This document shows positions 48,090-57,936 of a stretch of 64,000 nt of DNA, one piece after another; the stretch's first letter is position 1; every line of letters starts with the position of its first letter. Position numbers and translations under genes: made by a program. Below the pieces are notes generated by a model. That model saw only the letters and a program-made list of their open reading frames with translations. It was not told the DNA's origin and searched no databases. This DNA is from Pascua guehoae (Eukaryota; Basidiomycota; Tremellomycetes; Trichosporonales; Trichosporonaceae): NCBI GenBank assembly GCA_001600415.1, contig BCJX01000010.1, forward strand, positions 1,111,248-1,175,247, in the 5' to 3' direction.

Positions 48090-49473
48090 GGTGGGTGGTT
48101 TGGAGCGGTAACGAGATGTAATGGGGGGGAGTGGGGCTGTGGGGAGAAGTCTAGAGCGGAGGTGAAGCGTGTGGGCCGCACAAAGGAGTACGAGAGTCGA
48201 GCCGACTGCTGAGAGCTGCTGTGATCTGCTGCGTCGTCGCTTGGTGTAAGAGCAAGTGAGTGGGGCCAGCAACACATCGCGATGAGCTTTAGTACACACC
48301 ATCTCGCCGATATCCTCGCCCGCAACCGACATCCGGCATCTACTTTTCCTCGTCGAGTCGGGTATACACCGAACAAACGTTGAGTTGATTTCCACTTTCA
48401 ACATTGCCACCCGACACAATGCCCTGAGGACAACATCCTCCCACCTCTGCAGCCAGTCATGCACGCCGCTGGTGGCAGAAACCATCTCCCCCCGTCGATG
48501 GCGTGCGGTGCGCGGTGGTCGTTGAGCGGGTTAGAATGCGTTCGCGTTGTGACTTGTGACTAGCGTCTGTTTGGGAAGATGTGGGCCGAGTTGAAAAGTT
48601 GTCGACTGCACAGCACGACCAGTCACGCCATGACGCCACCGGCTCCATGCCAAGGCCAAATCCACCGACCTTTTAAGAATGGCAGCGTGCCGCATCGCGA
48701 CATGGCCAGGTGAGTTTGGCGAGGTTGCCGCATCTACACACATACATGACCCAGGTACACGGCCACAGATCCGCAGAACGTCCAGAACATTGGACATGTG
48801 CTCGGACACGTGGGGCCACGGTGGCGTCCATCCCGACTCGTATGCTCGGCCATCTCCATCATCCTGCTCTGCAACAGGTCACCATTGGCCGCTCCATTCG
48901 TGGTTTCGGCCTCCTGCTCGTCCGAGCGGGGCTTCCGGTCCCCCTGACTGATGTCGCCATCGCGCCAAGCCAAGTACATGACTGCCTCATTCCCATCGCG
49001 ATACGGTCTTCATTCATAGGACAGTGGTACGTGGTATTGAAAAGGGTAACGCACTTGGACGGGGCCGTTGCGGAGCTCACAATCGGCAGCCAAACCCACG
49101 GGTCTCCACAGAGCTGCACAGCTGTCCAACTGCACGTCCTGGTTTGCAGCGGCCCCCAGCGCTTATCGCACATTGCGCAGCACAGAACGTGCAGAGTCTG
49201 CATTCTGGAGTCATCGAAGACGTTGGCGAGTACACGGTCTACTGCACGGCAGATTTTGCAACCGATATCAGAATCTGCACACAGGCACAGAAACGTCACG
49301 ACTGAAACAGGTCGCAGTTGCATCTGTCGCAGTTGCATCTACAGCCCTGATCACGGTACAACAATCCGCAACCATCCAGATCCCAAGCTTCGTCAAGCAC
49401 ACGGCCCCTCCGCGCTAGCGTCGCACCAATGGGGCTGGACATCACATGGTGAATCATCATTTACTCTACACAG
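48090..49473. other. Intergenic region, nothing supported
   Basis: The upstream region of the permease and the 3' side of the first F-box-like gene. No motif-bearing ORF. Confidence 0.5.
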
Positions 49474-50802
49474 TCAGCAAGCCCTCTTCACATAAAATCG
49501 ACCTACCCGAAACAAGAACGCCGAGCGCGGAGGCACAGTTTCAAGCGCATACTGCTCGTCACCCACGTGAGCACGATACTCGCCGTGTGAGAAAAAGTCG
49601 AGCTGGGTCGTCACTGCCGACGCCACGGCCTCGGGCGTCCACTCCTGGCGTTCTGCGCGCTTGCGCATCCAGTGCTCAAACCGCTGCACACAGTAGCGTT
49701 CAAAGGCGCGGGGCTCAAACGAGAGGGCGTCGGAGAAGATGTCGTGCCGGTCTCGAATATCTGGCGGTACAATATCCTCGACGCCCACCAGTGTGTAGTG
49801 CACACGGGTGATCGTGCTCATGTTGGCCACCATCGACTTGATAATGTCGTCCAGCAGGCCGCTCATCGGGCAGCGGTTTCGTCGGAGCGGGAAGGGCGCG
49901 GGGACTGGTGCAGGATTCAGGATGACGACAACGTCCGTCACCGACCACTCCCATTGGTACAGCCCCACTGGGTGATAGGACGGCGACCATGCCTTGGGAC
50001 TGTGGGCAATGTGCAAAACCGAGCGCCGCACGCCCCACGCCGCTGCCATGACCACGGTGGTCTCGCGCACCGGCTCTTCGAGGTCGAAAAAGGTAATCTG
50101 GTTCCGAGGAGCGAGCTGGCACGGAGGAATGTAGTACAGGTCATTCTCCCAGCTCTCCCACTTTCGGTTGTAAGCCTTGACCAGGTAGCTTCGCACAGTC
50201 TTCAAACTCGCAAAGTCGGCCGACAAACAGCGAAGCTGGTTGAGCTGCTTTGGGCCGCGATATCCTCCCCATGAGCCGACATAGTCGATCACTTCAGTGT
50301 GTGCGAGAAGGCGGCGGCGCTGTGGGTCAGGCAGCACGCTCACTCCCTTCTTTTGCGAGTGAAATGTCGGGTCGCGTTGGTTGGGCCGCACAACAAACGA
50401 CCGTCGGGCGGAAGCGTCGTGATGCGAGCTGCTGGAAGCGAGGGGCACAACCAGCTGTACCCCAAACCCGGGTAAAGGACCGTGTTGGGCGACACTCTGA
50501 ATGTTGAAGACGTCGTTGTTGTAGACGCTCGCCTCTCCCATGCGGACGTGGCGGAAGAGCATTCGGTCCACTCGGTCCCGGAACGCCTTCGAGGTCGCCC
50601 TCAGCACGAGGAGGCTGTCGACAGGCGCGCTGTCCATAATGGCATCGATAATGTCGGGGTAGCCACGGTGGTCCAGGACGAAGTGCGGCTCGTCGGTCAA
50701 CGACAGTGACGATATCGCCGGGAGATCAACGTCACTGTGTGGGGACGTCGGGGGCGTTGGGTGAGCTGCAGGCGACGCGCCATGGGTTGGAGAGGTGGCC
50801 AT
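49474..50802 (-). CDS. F-box-like protein, paralogue 1
   Basis: A single exon from the ATG at 50802 (the in-frame GTG four codons upstream is not used) giving 442 residues. After a Pro/Ser-rich N-terminus of about 40 residues comes an F-box-like segment: FVLDHRGYPDIIDAIMDSAP, then LLVLRATSKAFRDRVDRML and FRHVRM. The rest has no named domain but keeps alternating hydrophobic strands (LVVPLA, TTVVMAAAWGVR, VTDVVVILNPAP, RVHYTLVGVEDIVPPD), as in other fungal F-box proteins of expanded families. If it is a true F-box it would recruit substrates to an SCF ubiquitin ligase through Skp1. It is adjacent to paralogue 2 in the same orientation, 244 bp apart, a tandem duplication. Confidence 0.7.
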   Translation of the reverse strand: MATSPTHGASPAAHPTPPTSPHSDVDLPAISSLSLTDEPHFVLDHRGYPDIIDAIMDSAPVDSLLVLRATSKAFRDRVDRMLFRHVRMGEASVYNNDVFNIQSVAQHGPLPGFGVQLVVPLASSSSHHDASARRSFVVRPNQRDPTFHSQKKGVSVLPDPQRRRLLAHTEVIDYVGSWGGYRGPKQLNQLRCLSADFASLKTVRSYLVKAYNRKWESWENDLYYIPPCQLAPRNQITFFDLEEPVRETTVVMAAAWGVRRSVLHIAHSPKAWSPSYHPVGLYQWEWSVTDVVVILNPAPVPAPFPLRRNRCPMSGLLDDIIKSMVANMSTITRVHYTLVGVEDIVPPDIRDRHDIFSDALSFEPRAFERYCVQRFEHWMRKRAERQEWTPEAVASAVTTQLDFFSHGEYRAHVGDEQYALETVPPRSAFLFRVGRFYVKRAC

Positions 50803-51046
50803 GGTGGTCGCCACTTGGGTGTGTGGTTGTGAGGTACGAGTGTATTCTCAAACAGCCTGGGTGGGTGGACAGCGTGGATGTATTTGAAGGATATCGCAGA
50901 GATGTCTGGTCGATCCATGGCCAGTCTTGGCTCACTTGGCTGAAACATTCCGCGCTTCAGGGGAAAAGCCCGTGCCTCGGATCCGAACGCGCGTAACGTG
51001 CAATCCACATGTCCACCGGATCCGAGGCCCCACGGTACCCACAATC

Positions 51047-52342
51047 TTACTGGGTGGTCGAGGGCAACTCTGTAGCGAGGGCATACTTGCTCTCGCCAAC
51101 CTCTTCACGGTACTCGTCGCGTGTGAGGAATGTAATGCGATCGGCGCTTGCTTGCTTTTCCTCATCGGTGGGATGTGGGTTGTGCACCAGACCGCCCTCG
51201 GACACAATCTGGCGAATGAGTCGCTGTGCAAAGTCGGGCCTCCCTGCGAGGGTGCCAAAGAGGTCGGGCCGGTTGCAGAAGTGGGCCGGGATGGCGTTTT
51301 CAATGTCGACAATGGTGTGGTTGACCTTGTCGATTGTGTCCATCACGGGTCTGAGGAGGTCCTGGAAGAAGCCCACAATGTCGCTGCCCTCTGGGTCGAT
51401 GTCGGCCTTGTCGTCTTCCACATAGGTGAAGATGTACACGACCCGACGCAAGGGTGTGAGCCAGTCGTCGAGAACAAAGCTGTCTTCAGGACCCCATACA
51501 TGTGGGCCATAGCGGATGTTGATGGTGAGCTCCTCTACGCCGCCCCACGCCAAGGTCATGGGGTTGGCGCTGAGGAGCGACGGTTGGGCCACAGCATTGA
51601 TCTGCAACTGCCTCGAATCGTACAGTTCCCCCGACCGGGACAGAGATAGCATGGTGACCATCTCGGCCTGTTTCGAGTAGATTGGACAGTCGATTTCGAT
51701 GCGGTCAAAGAGGCCCTTGTCCTTGTCGCTGAGAAACATGCGGAGCGTCTTCATGTTTTTCAGGTCGCCGCCGAGATGCTTGAGCTTGCGCTCGGTCAGG
51801 GGACTGCGCGACCCTACTCCCGAACCCGAGGGGATGAAATCGACAGACTCGACGAGGGCGAGCAGCGTCTCGTGCTCTTCGCGCCAGCCCGACGGCTGGA
51901 CACCCTTGGGCTTTTGCTTTCGGCGCCCCCGTTCGCGGCGGTCCATCTTTGGCGGTCCTCGAAGACGCTCTTCCGAGTCGGGGAGCCGCACACCTCCCCC
52001 AAACGCCGGGAGAGCCAACCCATCCGGGGTCGTGACGTCGACGACGACGGGGTCGCCGTCCTTGCCGCTCTTGCGCTCGGCGATACGGATGTGACGGAAC
52101 AAGACCGGGTCGACGCGCGCACGAAGGCTTGGCGATGCGCGTCGGAGGGCGATGAGCGATGCAGGAGGAGCATACGCAATAACGGCGTCCAGAATGTGCG
52201 GGAACGCCGTGTGGTCGAGCACGACGGTAGGGCGTGAGCTCGAGGCCCGGGACGGTGCGGTGGCCTTGGTGGAGGGCAGAGGCGACGAGGTCTGCGGAGG
52301 TGAATCGGGAACGCGGGAACGGCGGGGTCCACGTCGAGGCAT
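51047..52342 (-). CDS. F-box-like protein, paralogue 2
   Basis: A single exon of 431 residues from the ATG at 52342, chosen because it has a good CCACC context; an upstream in-frame GTG is not a fungal start. It shares with paralogue 1 the order VVLDHTAFPHILDAVIAYAP, LIALRRASPSLRARVDPVL, FRHIRIAE, a middle region with VESVDFIPSGSGVGSR (compare VIDYVGSWGGYRG), and a C-terminal FLTRDEYREEVGESKYALAT (compare FFSHGEYRAHVGDEQYALET). Outside these blocks similarity is low, so the duplication is old. The role is probably substrate choice for ubiquitin ligase, by analogy only. Confidence 0.7.
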   Translation of the reverse strand: MPRRGPRRSRVPDSPPQTSSPLPSTKATAPSRASSSRPTVVLDHTAFPHILDAVIAYAPPASLIALRRASPSLRARVDPVLFRHIRIAERKSGKDGDPVVVDVTTPDGLALPAFGGGVRLPDSEERLRGPPKMDRRERGRRKQKPKGVQPSGWREEHETLLALVESVDFIPSGSGVGSRSPLTERKLKHLGGDLKNMKTLRMFLSDKDKGLFDRIEIDCPIYSKQAEMVTMLSLSRSGELYDSRQLQINAVAQPSLLSANPMTLAWGGVEELTINIRYGPHVWGPEDSFVLDDWLTPLRRVVYIFTYVEDDKADIDPEGSDIVGFFQDLLRPVMDTIDKVNHTIVDIENAIPAHFCNRPDLFGTLAGRPDFAQRLIRQIVSEGGLVHNPHPTDEEKQASADRITFLTRDEYREEVGESKYALATELPSTTQ

Positions 52343-52631
52343 GGTGGTGGGGTTTTGCTGCGAACAACCAGTTGGGATGGGTGAGATGGGAGATGACACA
52401 GGAAGAAATTTCCAGCATGAGATGCTGGGATGGTGATCGAGGTGGGCGAAAGCGTCATCGAATCAGGCACAGTCACGTGCACATCATCCCGCCAGCGGCC
52501 CGCCAACTGCCGCTTGCCTTCGGCCAAGTCTGGATCGGCGACACTCTGCTCAACTCGAAGGAGACGTGTTCAACTCATCCCCACCTTCAGACCTCGCCGT
52601 CGAACAAGCGCTCGCGCTATCGCAGACATCG

Positions 52632-52752
52632 TCTTCGCTAGTATATCGGTTAGTATAATCGCCTCTCAAGAGAGAGCCCTGGCATCGACGAGCAGCAGCT
52701 CGAGCGTGTTTGGAGATCGCGATAGAGCAGGGTTCGACTCCCTGGCGGAGAA
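52632..52752 (+). tRNA. tRNA-Glu (CTC anticodon) with intron
   Basis: A full cloverleaf can be drawn. Acceptor TCTTCGC pairs with GCGGAGA (52745-52751) with discriminator A52752. The D arm is TAGTATATCGGTTAGT. The anticodon stem ATCGC (52658-52662) pairs with GCGAT (52719-52723), with loop C-T-CTC-A-C. The T arm is CAGGG-TTCGACT-CCCTG (52728-52744). The anticodon is 52665-52667. A 49-nt intron (52669-52717) sits directly after position 37, as in all nuclear tRNA introns, and begins with AGAGAGAG, able to pair with the CTC anticodon. A box and B box are intact. A T5 terminator follows at 52755. Mature length is 72 nt. Confidence 0.9.
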
Positions 52753-52754
52753 GC

Positions 52755-52759
52755 TTTTT
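52755..52759 (+). terminator. Pol III terminator of tRNA-Glu
   Basis: TTTTT, two bases after the discriminator base of the tRNA. Confidence 0.85.
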
Positions 52760-53031
52760 GGCCTGGAATGCTTGGGAGCACAGGAGGGGTGTGCACAGAG
52801 GTCTGTGCTTTGTGATGGAGGAAGTGAGGGGGGAGGAGAAGGTGAGTGAGGATGAGGTTGGGTTTGGGGTTGACGGTTGCGTTGACGGCTACGTTGATGG
52901 CCGCGAGCTCAGAAAGTAGAGGCGGCGGGACGCAAGATTATACATACAGGGATTTCTCTATGATGTTTTCATACTAGACTGCCATTGTGGAGCAAGCGAA
53001 AGAGTGGGGGTGCAAAACATGAGTCGCAAAC

Positions 53032-54554
53032 CTAATGCTCGCCGTACATGCCACCATTGGTAGCGTCATCAAGTGCCCGGCCTTCTTTCTCCGCCTCGGC
53101 TTGTGCACGTGCGTCGCTGACAAGCGCTGGTCCCGGGATCAGTCGCCTCGGTGCAGACAGTGCTCCTGGACGGATATCAAACTCGAAGATGTCAAGAGGC
53201 AACCCGACAGACACGACAAAGTTGGGCTGGTTGGCCGTGGCGACGATTTTGGACTCGACGGGTGCTGCAGATAACAGAATGTACGCCTGCTCGAGACTGT
53301 ACCCCAGCCGTTGGAGATGGCGCATGGCACTGAACGCCGCGTTGCGGTAGGCGATGAGAGCGTCGCGGTCCGACTGCTCGCCATCCGGTGTCACGCTCAA
53401 GCCCGTGAATACCAGCTTGCGGCCGTAGGTTGGCTCGCTTGGTGAGGACTCGTACATGGGCCAGGTGAGGGCAAGAGAGCGCACTCCTCCTTTCAGAAGC
53501 GACACACGTAACGTGACAACGCCCGGCATCTCGATGGCCGCGGTCGGTTCCCCGTCCGACTGGCAGAAATGCAGATCGCCGACGCTGAGTTTCGCACCCG
53601 GCACAAACACTGGCTGTGACAGGTCAACAATGTGCTGGCCCACATAAACAGGAAGGACGTACGAGATACACCTTGGAACCGCGCGTGAGAGCGCCAATGT
53701 CGATATTTCCCCCATTCTCGCGGCCAGGTGCGGTACGAGCCCCTTCCCGATAAATCCGAGCGCGAAGGCCGTCATCCAAATCTTGACCAACATATGCGCC
53801 CGATGGTGTGGGCAGTGAAATGCCTACTCGATGAGGGCCGTGGGTCCGTCGTTGGGTGTCGGCTACCTTTGCCTCTCTTGAATACCATTCTTGCAGAAGA
53901 GCGTGGCTTGGCGCTGTACCAATGACGCCTGGATGTGCGCGTCCTTGGAAAACCACGTGGGGAACGTGTCGAGACCGGGTTTCGACACCTGAAAAGTCCC
54001 AAATTGTTTTGGAAACCTTTGGGGGAGCGTCGGGTGAGTCTAGAGAACCAACACCGGGTATGGTGAAACTGTATCCCCAAGGTTGTTTTGGGTGTGGGAG
54101 GACGCTGTCACGAGTCAACATCATTCTCGATGCTCATGAAGAGAGACTGCGGGGCACAAGCCATCCATCAAAAACAGCGGTGACCACACTCACTCTAGAA
54201 TGTCGACTTCCAGCACGTCTCCCGGTTCGGCTCCTGGTACCCAGAAAGGTCCGCTGAGGTGGTGATCCGAATCATGGTCCAGGTCGAGAACATCGTCTGC
54301 AATGTCGTCATTCTTGATCTGGAACCCTAACTGTCAGCATTTCACTTGCGTTTCCCTCATTCTCCACGCTACTCACCAGAAAAATCCATGCACTCGACAT
54401 TGAACGCCCTCCCAAGCTCGACAATCGCAATGGGAGGGATATCTGGGTGCCAGCCTGTGTGGATGTCGGGTTGCTCATGTGCGGGCGTGAACGGGTCGAC
54501 TCGAACGAGGGTGGGTATCTGCCATGACCTCGTGGCGGGCGATTCTTTGACCAT
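53032..54554 (-). CDS. Formamidase (acetamidase/formamidase family)
   Basis: Four exons, 54554..54377, 54326..54194, 54104..53663 and 53613..53032, encode 444 residues. Formamidase hydrolyses formamide to formate and ammonia. Landmarks: an N-terminal WQIPTLVRVDPF start, IKNDDIADDVLDLD, GPFWVPGAEPGDVLEVDI, WGYSFTIPGVGSLDSP, APSHALLQEWYSREAK, GARTAPGRENGGNIDIGAL, then VYLPVFVPGAKLSVGDLHF created by the last splice, and CQSDGEPTAAIEMPGVVTLR. The catalytic Glu/His-bearing GENGGN-like and GDLH segments are present. Length fits fungal formamidases. The 49-nt last intron is supported because its removal deletes about 16 extra residues that the family lacks. It is divergent from the UNC93-like gene with about 1.06 kb between starts. 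Confidence 0.92.
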
Positions 54555-55614
54555 GGTGGTGGGCGTTGATACCGTAGAGTTGAGGTTAGATGATGCTGCA
54601 GCTATCTAGCCATCGACATGCACTGACGTAGATTTGTAACTGCGGCGTGGGTGCGCGTCGGTGAAGATGCGCGTTCGCGGCGAGGACCGCTGTGTAATGG
54701 GTTGCACACTCAGGCGGCGGATAGCGGTTGCAGCACTGGGCGAGGTCGGTACGATACGTGTAAGAGAGGGGACGATGGACGTCGACAATGTATGCGCTAG
54801 AGGACGAGGATGTATGCGAGTGTCGTGTTGTCAAGAGTGACGTAATGGTCGCCTGACATAGCCTATCGGCAGGTACGGATGCTGCATGTGGCGGATACCG
54901 TTACACGCTGGATACGCGCTGGCCTCTTTGCCATTTTACTGGAGGCTAGCCGGTCCTGTCGACTGCTGCTATCACCGCAAGCTGGCCGCGGCTGGAGTGT
55001 ATGCGGGCGTGATGAGAGCACTGGTGATTGTCACTTCAGCGGTGCAAACGACGGCCTAGTGCGTATCATCCACTCCTGTCTTCCTGTCAGGTGCACGTCG
55101 GCACGCTCTTAACCGCCATCTCATCCAGAATTCGGGAATACTGGCCGCCTAGTCAAGCTCTCGGCGGAGCCACTACCGAGGCTACTACCGATTTGGATGA
55201 GCCGAGTATGCGGCGAGATGCGTTGTTCTTGAGGCCCACCTTTGTGATTGGGGCTGGCCTCAATTCACAACCTCACGCCGACCTGAATCAGAACGAAACG
55301 GTCAAAGCCGATCCATTTCCAAGATTGGCACTAGCGTGCGGATAAACTCCGTATCAACTGGCCGATGTGTTTCGACTCGGCCGCTCAACCTGCTACTAGC
55401 GCGTATAAGCGTCTACACGCGCGGATGCAACCATACCCGCGCGGCTCAACGAATGCTGTGGGCGCTGGAATATCGTCATGAAAAGTCAGGGCTATCTGCT
55501 GGTGTCAGGAGACCAACTGTGGCACCACAAGACGCGAACACCAAGGCAATAAATACTTAGGACATTCCAACCAAGTCGCGCACCTACTTACCAGCGGACA
55601 GTAATCGACTCACC
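54555..55614. promoter_or_regulatory. Divergent promoter region, formamidase / UNC93-like
   Basis: The shared upstream region of two divergently transcribed genes. GATA-type sites matching HGATAR occur as reverse complements at 54969-54974 (CTATCA) and 55492-55497 (CTATCT), the kind bound by nitrogen-responsive GATA factors in fungi. Two such short sites in 1 kb are not significant alone. Confidence 0.25.
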
Positions 55615-57515
55615 ATGCCCACTTCCGACTCCAAGCTACGCACCCCAGAGGAGGAAATCGTGCCCGTGCCCGTGCTGGAAGGGTACGAGACCGAAGTTGC
55701 GGGTGAAAGAAAGCCACACTGGTTCCGAAGCACCTACACACAGGCCATTATTACTGGCGCCGCATCCTTTCTCGGCCCAGGAATGTACGCTGCGACAGCG
55801 GCAACGGGCGCTGGTGGGCTCGCCAATGTCCAGATCGGTAATGCCTCGACTGCAGTTGCGTACGGTCTCATCGTGCCCTCTGCCCTTATTGCCAGTGCGT
55901 ACTGCATCAGAGTCACCACCGAAGATGCTGACTTCCACAGCTGGTGTACGTTGCAACCCAGATGGAGGAGGCTTCTGCTGACCACCTTTGTAGTTCATCT
56001 CGAAATTCAACTGCCGCATTGCACTCGCATTTGGAGCTGCCGGCTACGCCCCCTTCGCTGCAGCGCTGGTGAGGAAGAGCTATTTTCTATACAGACGACT
56101 GACAAGTGCAGTACACAAACTCTGCCTTTGCCAATCAATGGTTTCTCATTGTGGGCGCGGTCATCTGCGGTCTCACCAGCGGCATCTTCTGGGTGACAGA
56201 GGGCGCCATTATCATGATCTACTCGGAGCCTCATCGCAAGGGCCGTCTCCTCGCAGTCTGGCAGAGCATCTATGTCCTCGCAACCGTGGTGGGAGGTGCC
56301 ATCAATCTCGCCCTCAATGTTAACCTCAACGGAGCAGGTGGCCTGCAGCCAGAGACGTACCTGGTCTTCGTTGCTCTCTCCTGCATGGCTCCCATTATCG
56401 CACTCCTCCTCTCCAACCCAAAGCAGGTGCAGCGGACCGACGGCAAGACGGTGCCCCCATTCCCGAGTGGAGGGTGGATGGAAGAGTTCTGGCTTACGAT
56501 TAAGGAGCTCAAGGACCCCAGGATCATGGCTTGTAAGCTCAACCGACAACTGATCTCCTGGGAACTGACAGAGCAGGTGCATTCCTCTGGAGTCAATCTT
56601 TGTTCATTCCCAGCTACTTCAGTGAGCTTTGGTCCATTGGTGTTGAGCGTCGCTGACACTTTGGCAGGTACCTACCGGGCGAAATGTACGTTGTCATCAC
56701 AAGTCCAGCACGTGGCTGACATCGACAGACTTCAGTGTGCGCGTTCGCGGCATGTCGTCGATTGTGATCCCTGTGATTTCTATCATTTGTGAGTTTTGTG
56801 TCTCAGTTGGACGACATTGTACAATACTGACCCATCCAGGGTTCCAAATCAACGGAGTACGTGTATCTCGGAGAGAGCTCAATTCCACTAACATGAAAGT
56901 ATTTCCTCGACTCTAAAGTTGTTCTGCGCAAGAAGCTCGTGATTGCCTGGTCTGCTATCCAAAGTGGGTCGCATAACACTCCAACTGGATTGAATCAGCA
57001 TCTAACCTTCACAGTTGTTCTCATTGCATGCTGCGTATGGCAGCTCATTGACCTCGTCGACATTTACCACAACCGCCCGAATGTCAAGGTGACGTACGAC
57101 TGGACAACGCCCAACTGGGCCGCTTGGTGGTTCCCGAGCATTCTTGGACACTCGGCTGCGTCCCTCTCGTATGGTTACAGTGCGTACATTGTTCCTCACA
57201 CCCCGCCTCTAACTTAGTCCAGACTACTACATGGCCTCATTTGTATTCCCAAGGGAGGCAGACGGCGTCCGCGTATCGCGCATTATCGCCACGCTTCGGT
57301 CAGCAGAGTCGGGTTCCGCGGCCATTGCATTCGCCATTTCGTCCCTCAACATGCCCCTGTACCGGCTGGGCATCATCAACCTCGCCTTCCTGCTCGTCGT
57401 GGTAGTTCTGGGCGTCTACCTCCACGTTTGGATTTGGGCAAAGGACAAGGCGGGAGTCATTGGCGACAAGGCCGCGGCTAACGTGCAAGCCGACGCGGAC
57501 GTCAAGGCTGGTTAA
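55615..57515 (+). CDS. UNC93-like MFS transporter with micro-exon
   Basis: Eleven exons, 55615..55894, 55941..55945, 55994..56068, 56112..56532, 56577..56621, 56668..56685, 56729..56788, 56840..56856, 56900..56963, 57015..57179 and 57223..57515, encode 480 residues and close in frame. The N-half has PHWFRSTYTQAIITGAASF and LGPGMYAATAATGAGGL, the UNC93/DUF895 opening, then SKFNCRIALAFGAAGYAPF, VTEGAIIMIYSEPHRKGRLL and QSIYVLATVVGGAINLAL. The C-half has ACAFLWSQSLFIPSYFS, YFSVRVRGMSS, NWAAWWFPSILGHSA and a final helix LAFLLVVVVLGVYLHVWI. Eleven to twelve helices are expected. Fungal UNC93-like proteins are orphan plasma-membrane or vacuolar carriers; the substrate is unknown. The 5-, 17- and 18-nt exons are discussed in Part 2. 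Confidence 0.85.
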
Positions 57516-57936
57516 CCGTAAGGACGAGAGGCAGAGTCTTGGCCGACAAGAATTTAGTGTATCTTTGTGGACTGTAGGGTTTGACAAGGGCAGTCACAGA
57601 GCCTGAATGACACTCGGGTGTTGTAGGTGCCAATAGTGCAAAATGTGAAATCATTCTGGAACGGACGACGGCTGTAACGGCTCCGCCGACGGATGGTACG
57701 GATGTAGTAATCAAGAAGGTACATTGGCGAGCACAAGTAGCAGCGGTGCCGTCTGAAGAAGATGCAACCTAGATATCAAACCTTCTGCAAGGGTGCGTAG
57801 TTCAAACATGGCATATGTTCCCCCGCGGTGGTCACCTTCATTAGCGCACAGTATCGACCCCAGTTACCGAGTCCCACTGCAATATCTACATTCTCATGAA
57901 TATATGAATATATGCACCTTCAAGATCAACATACGG

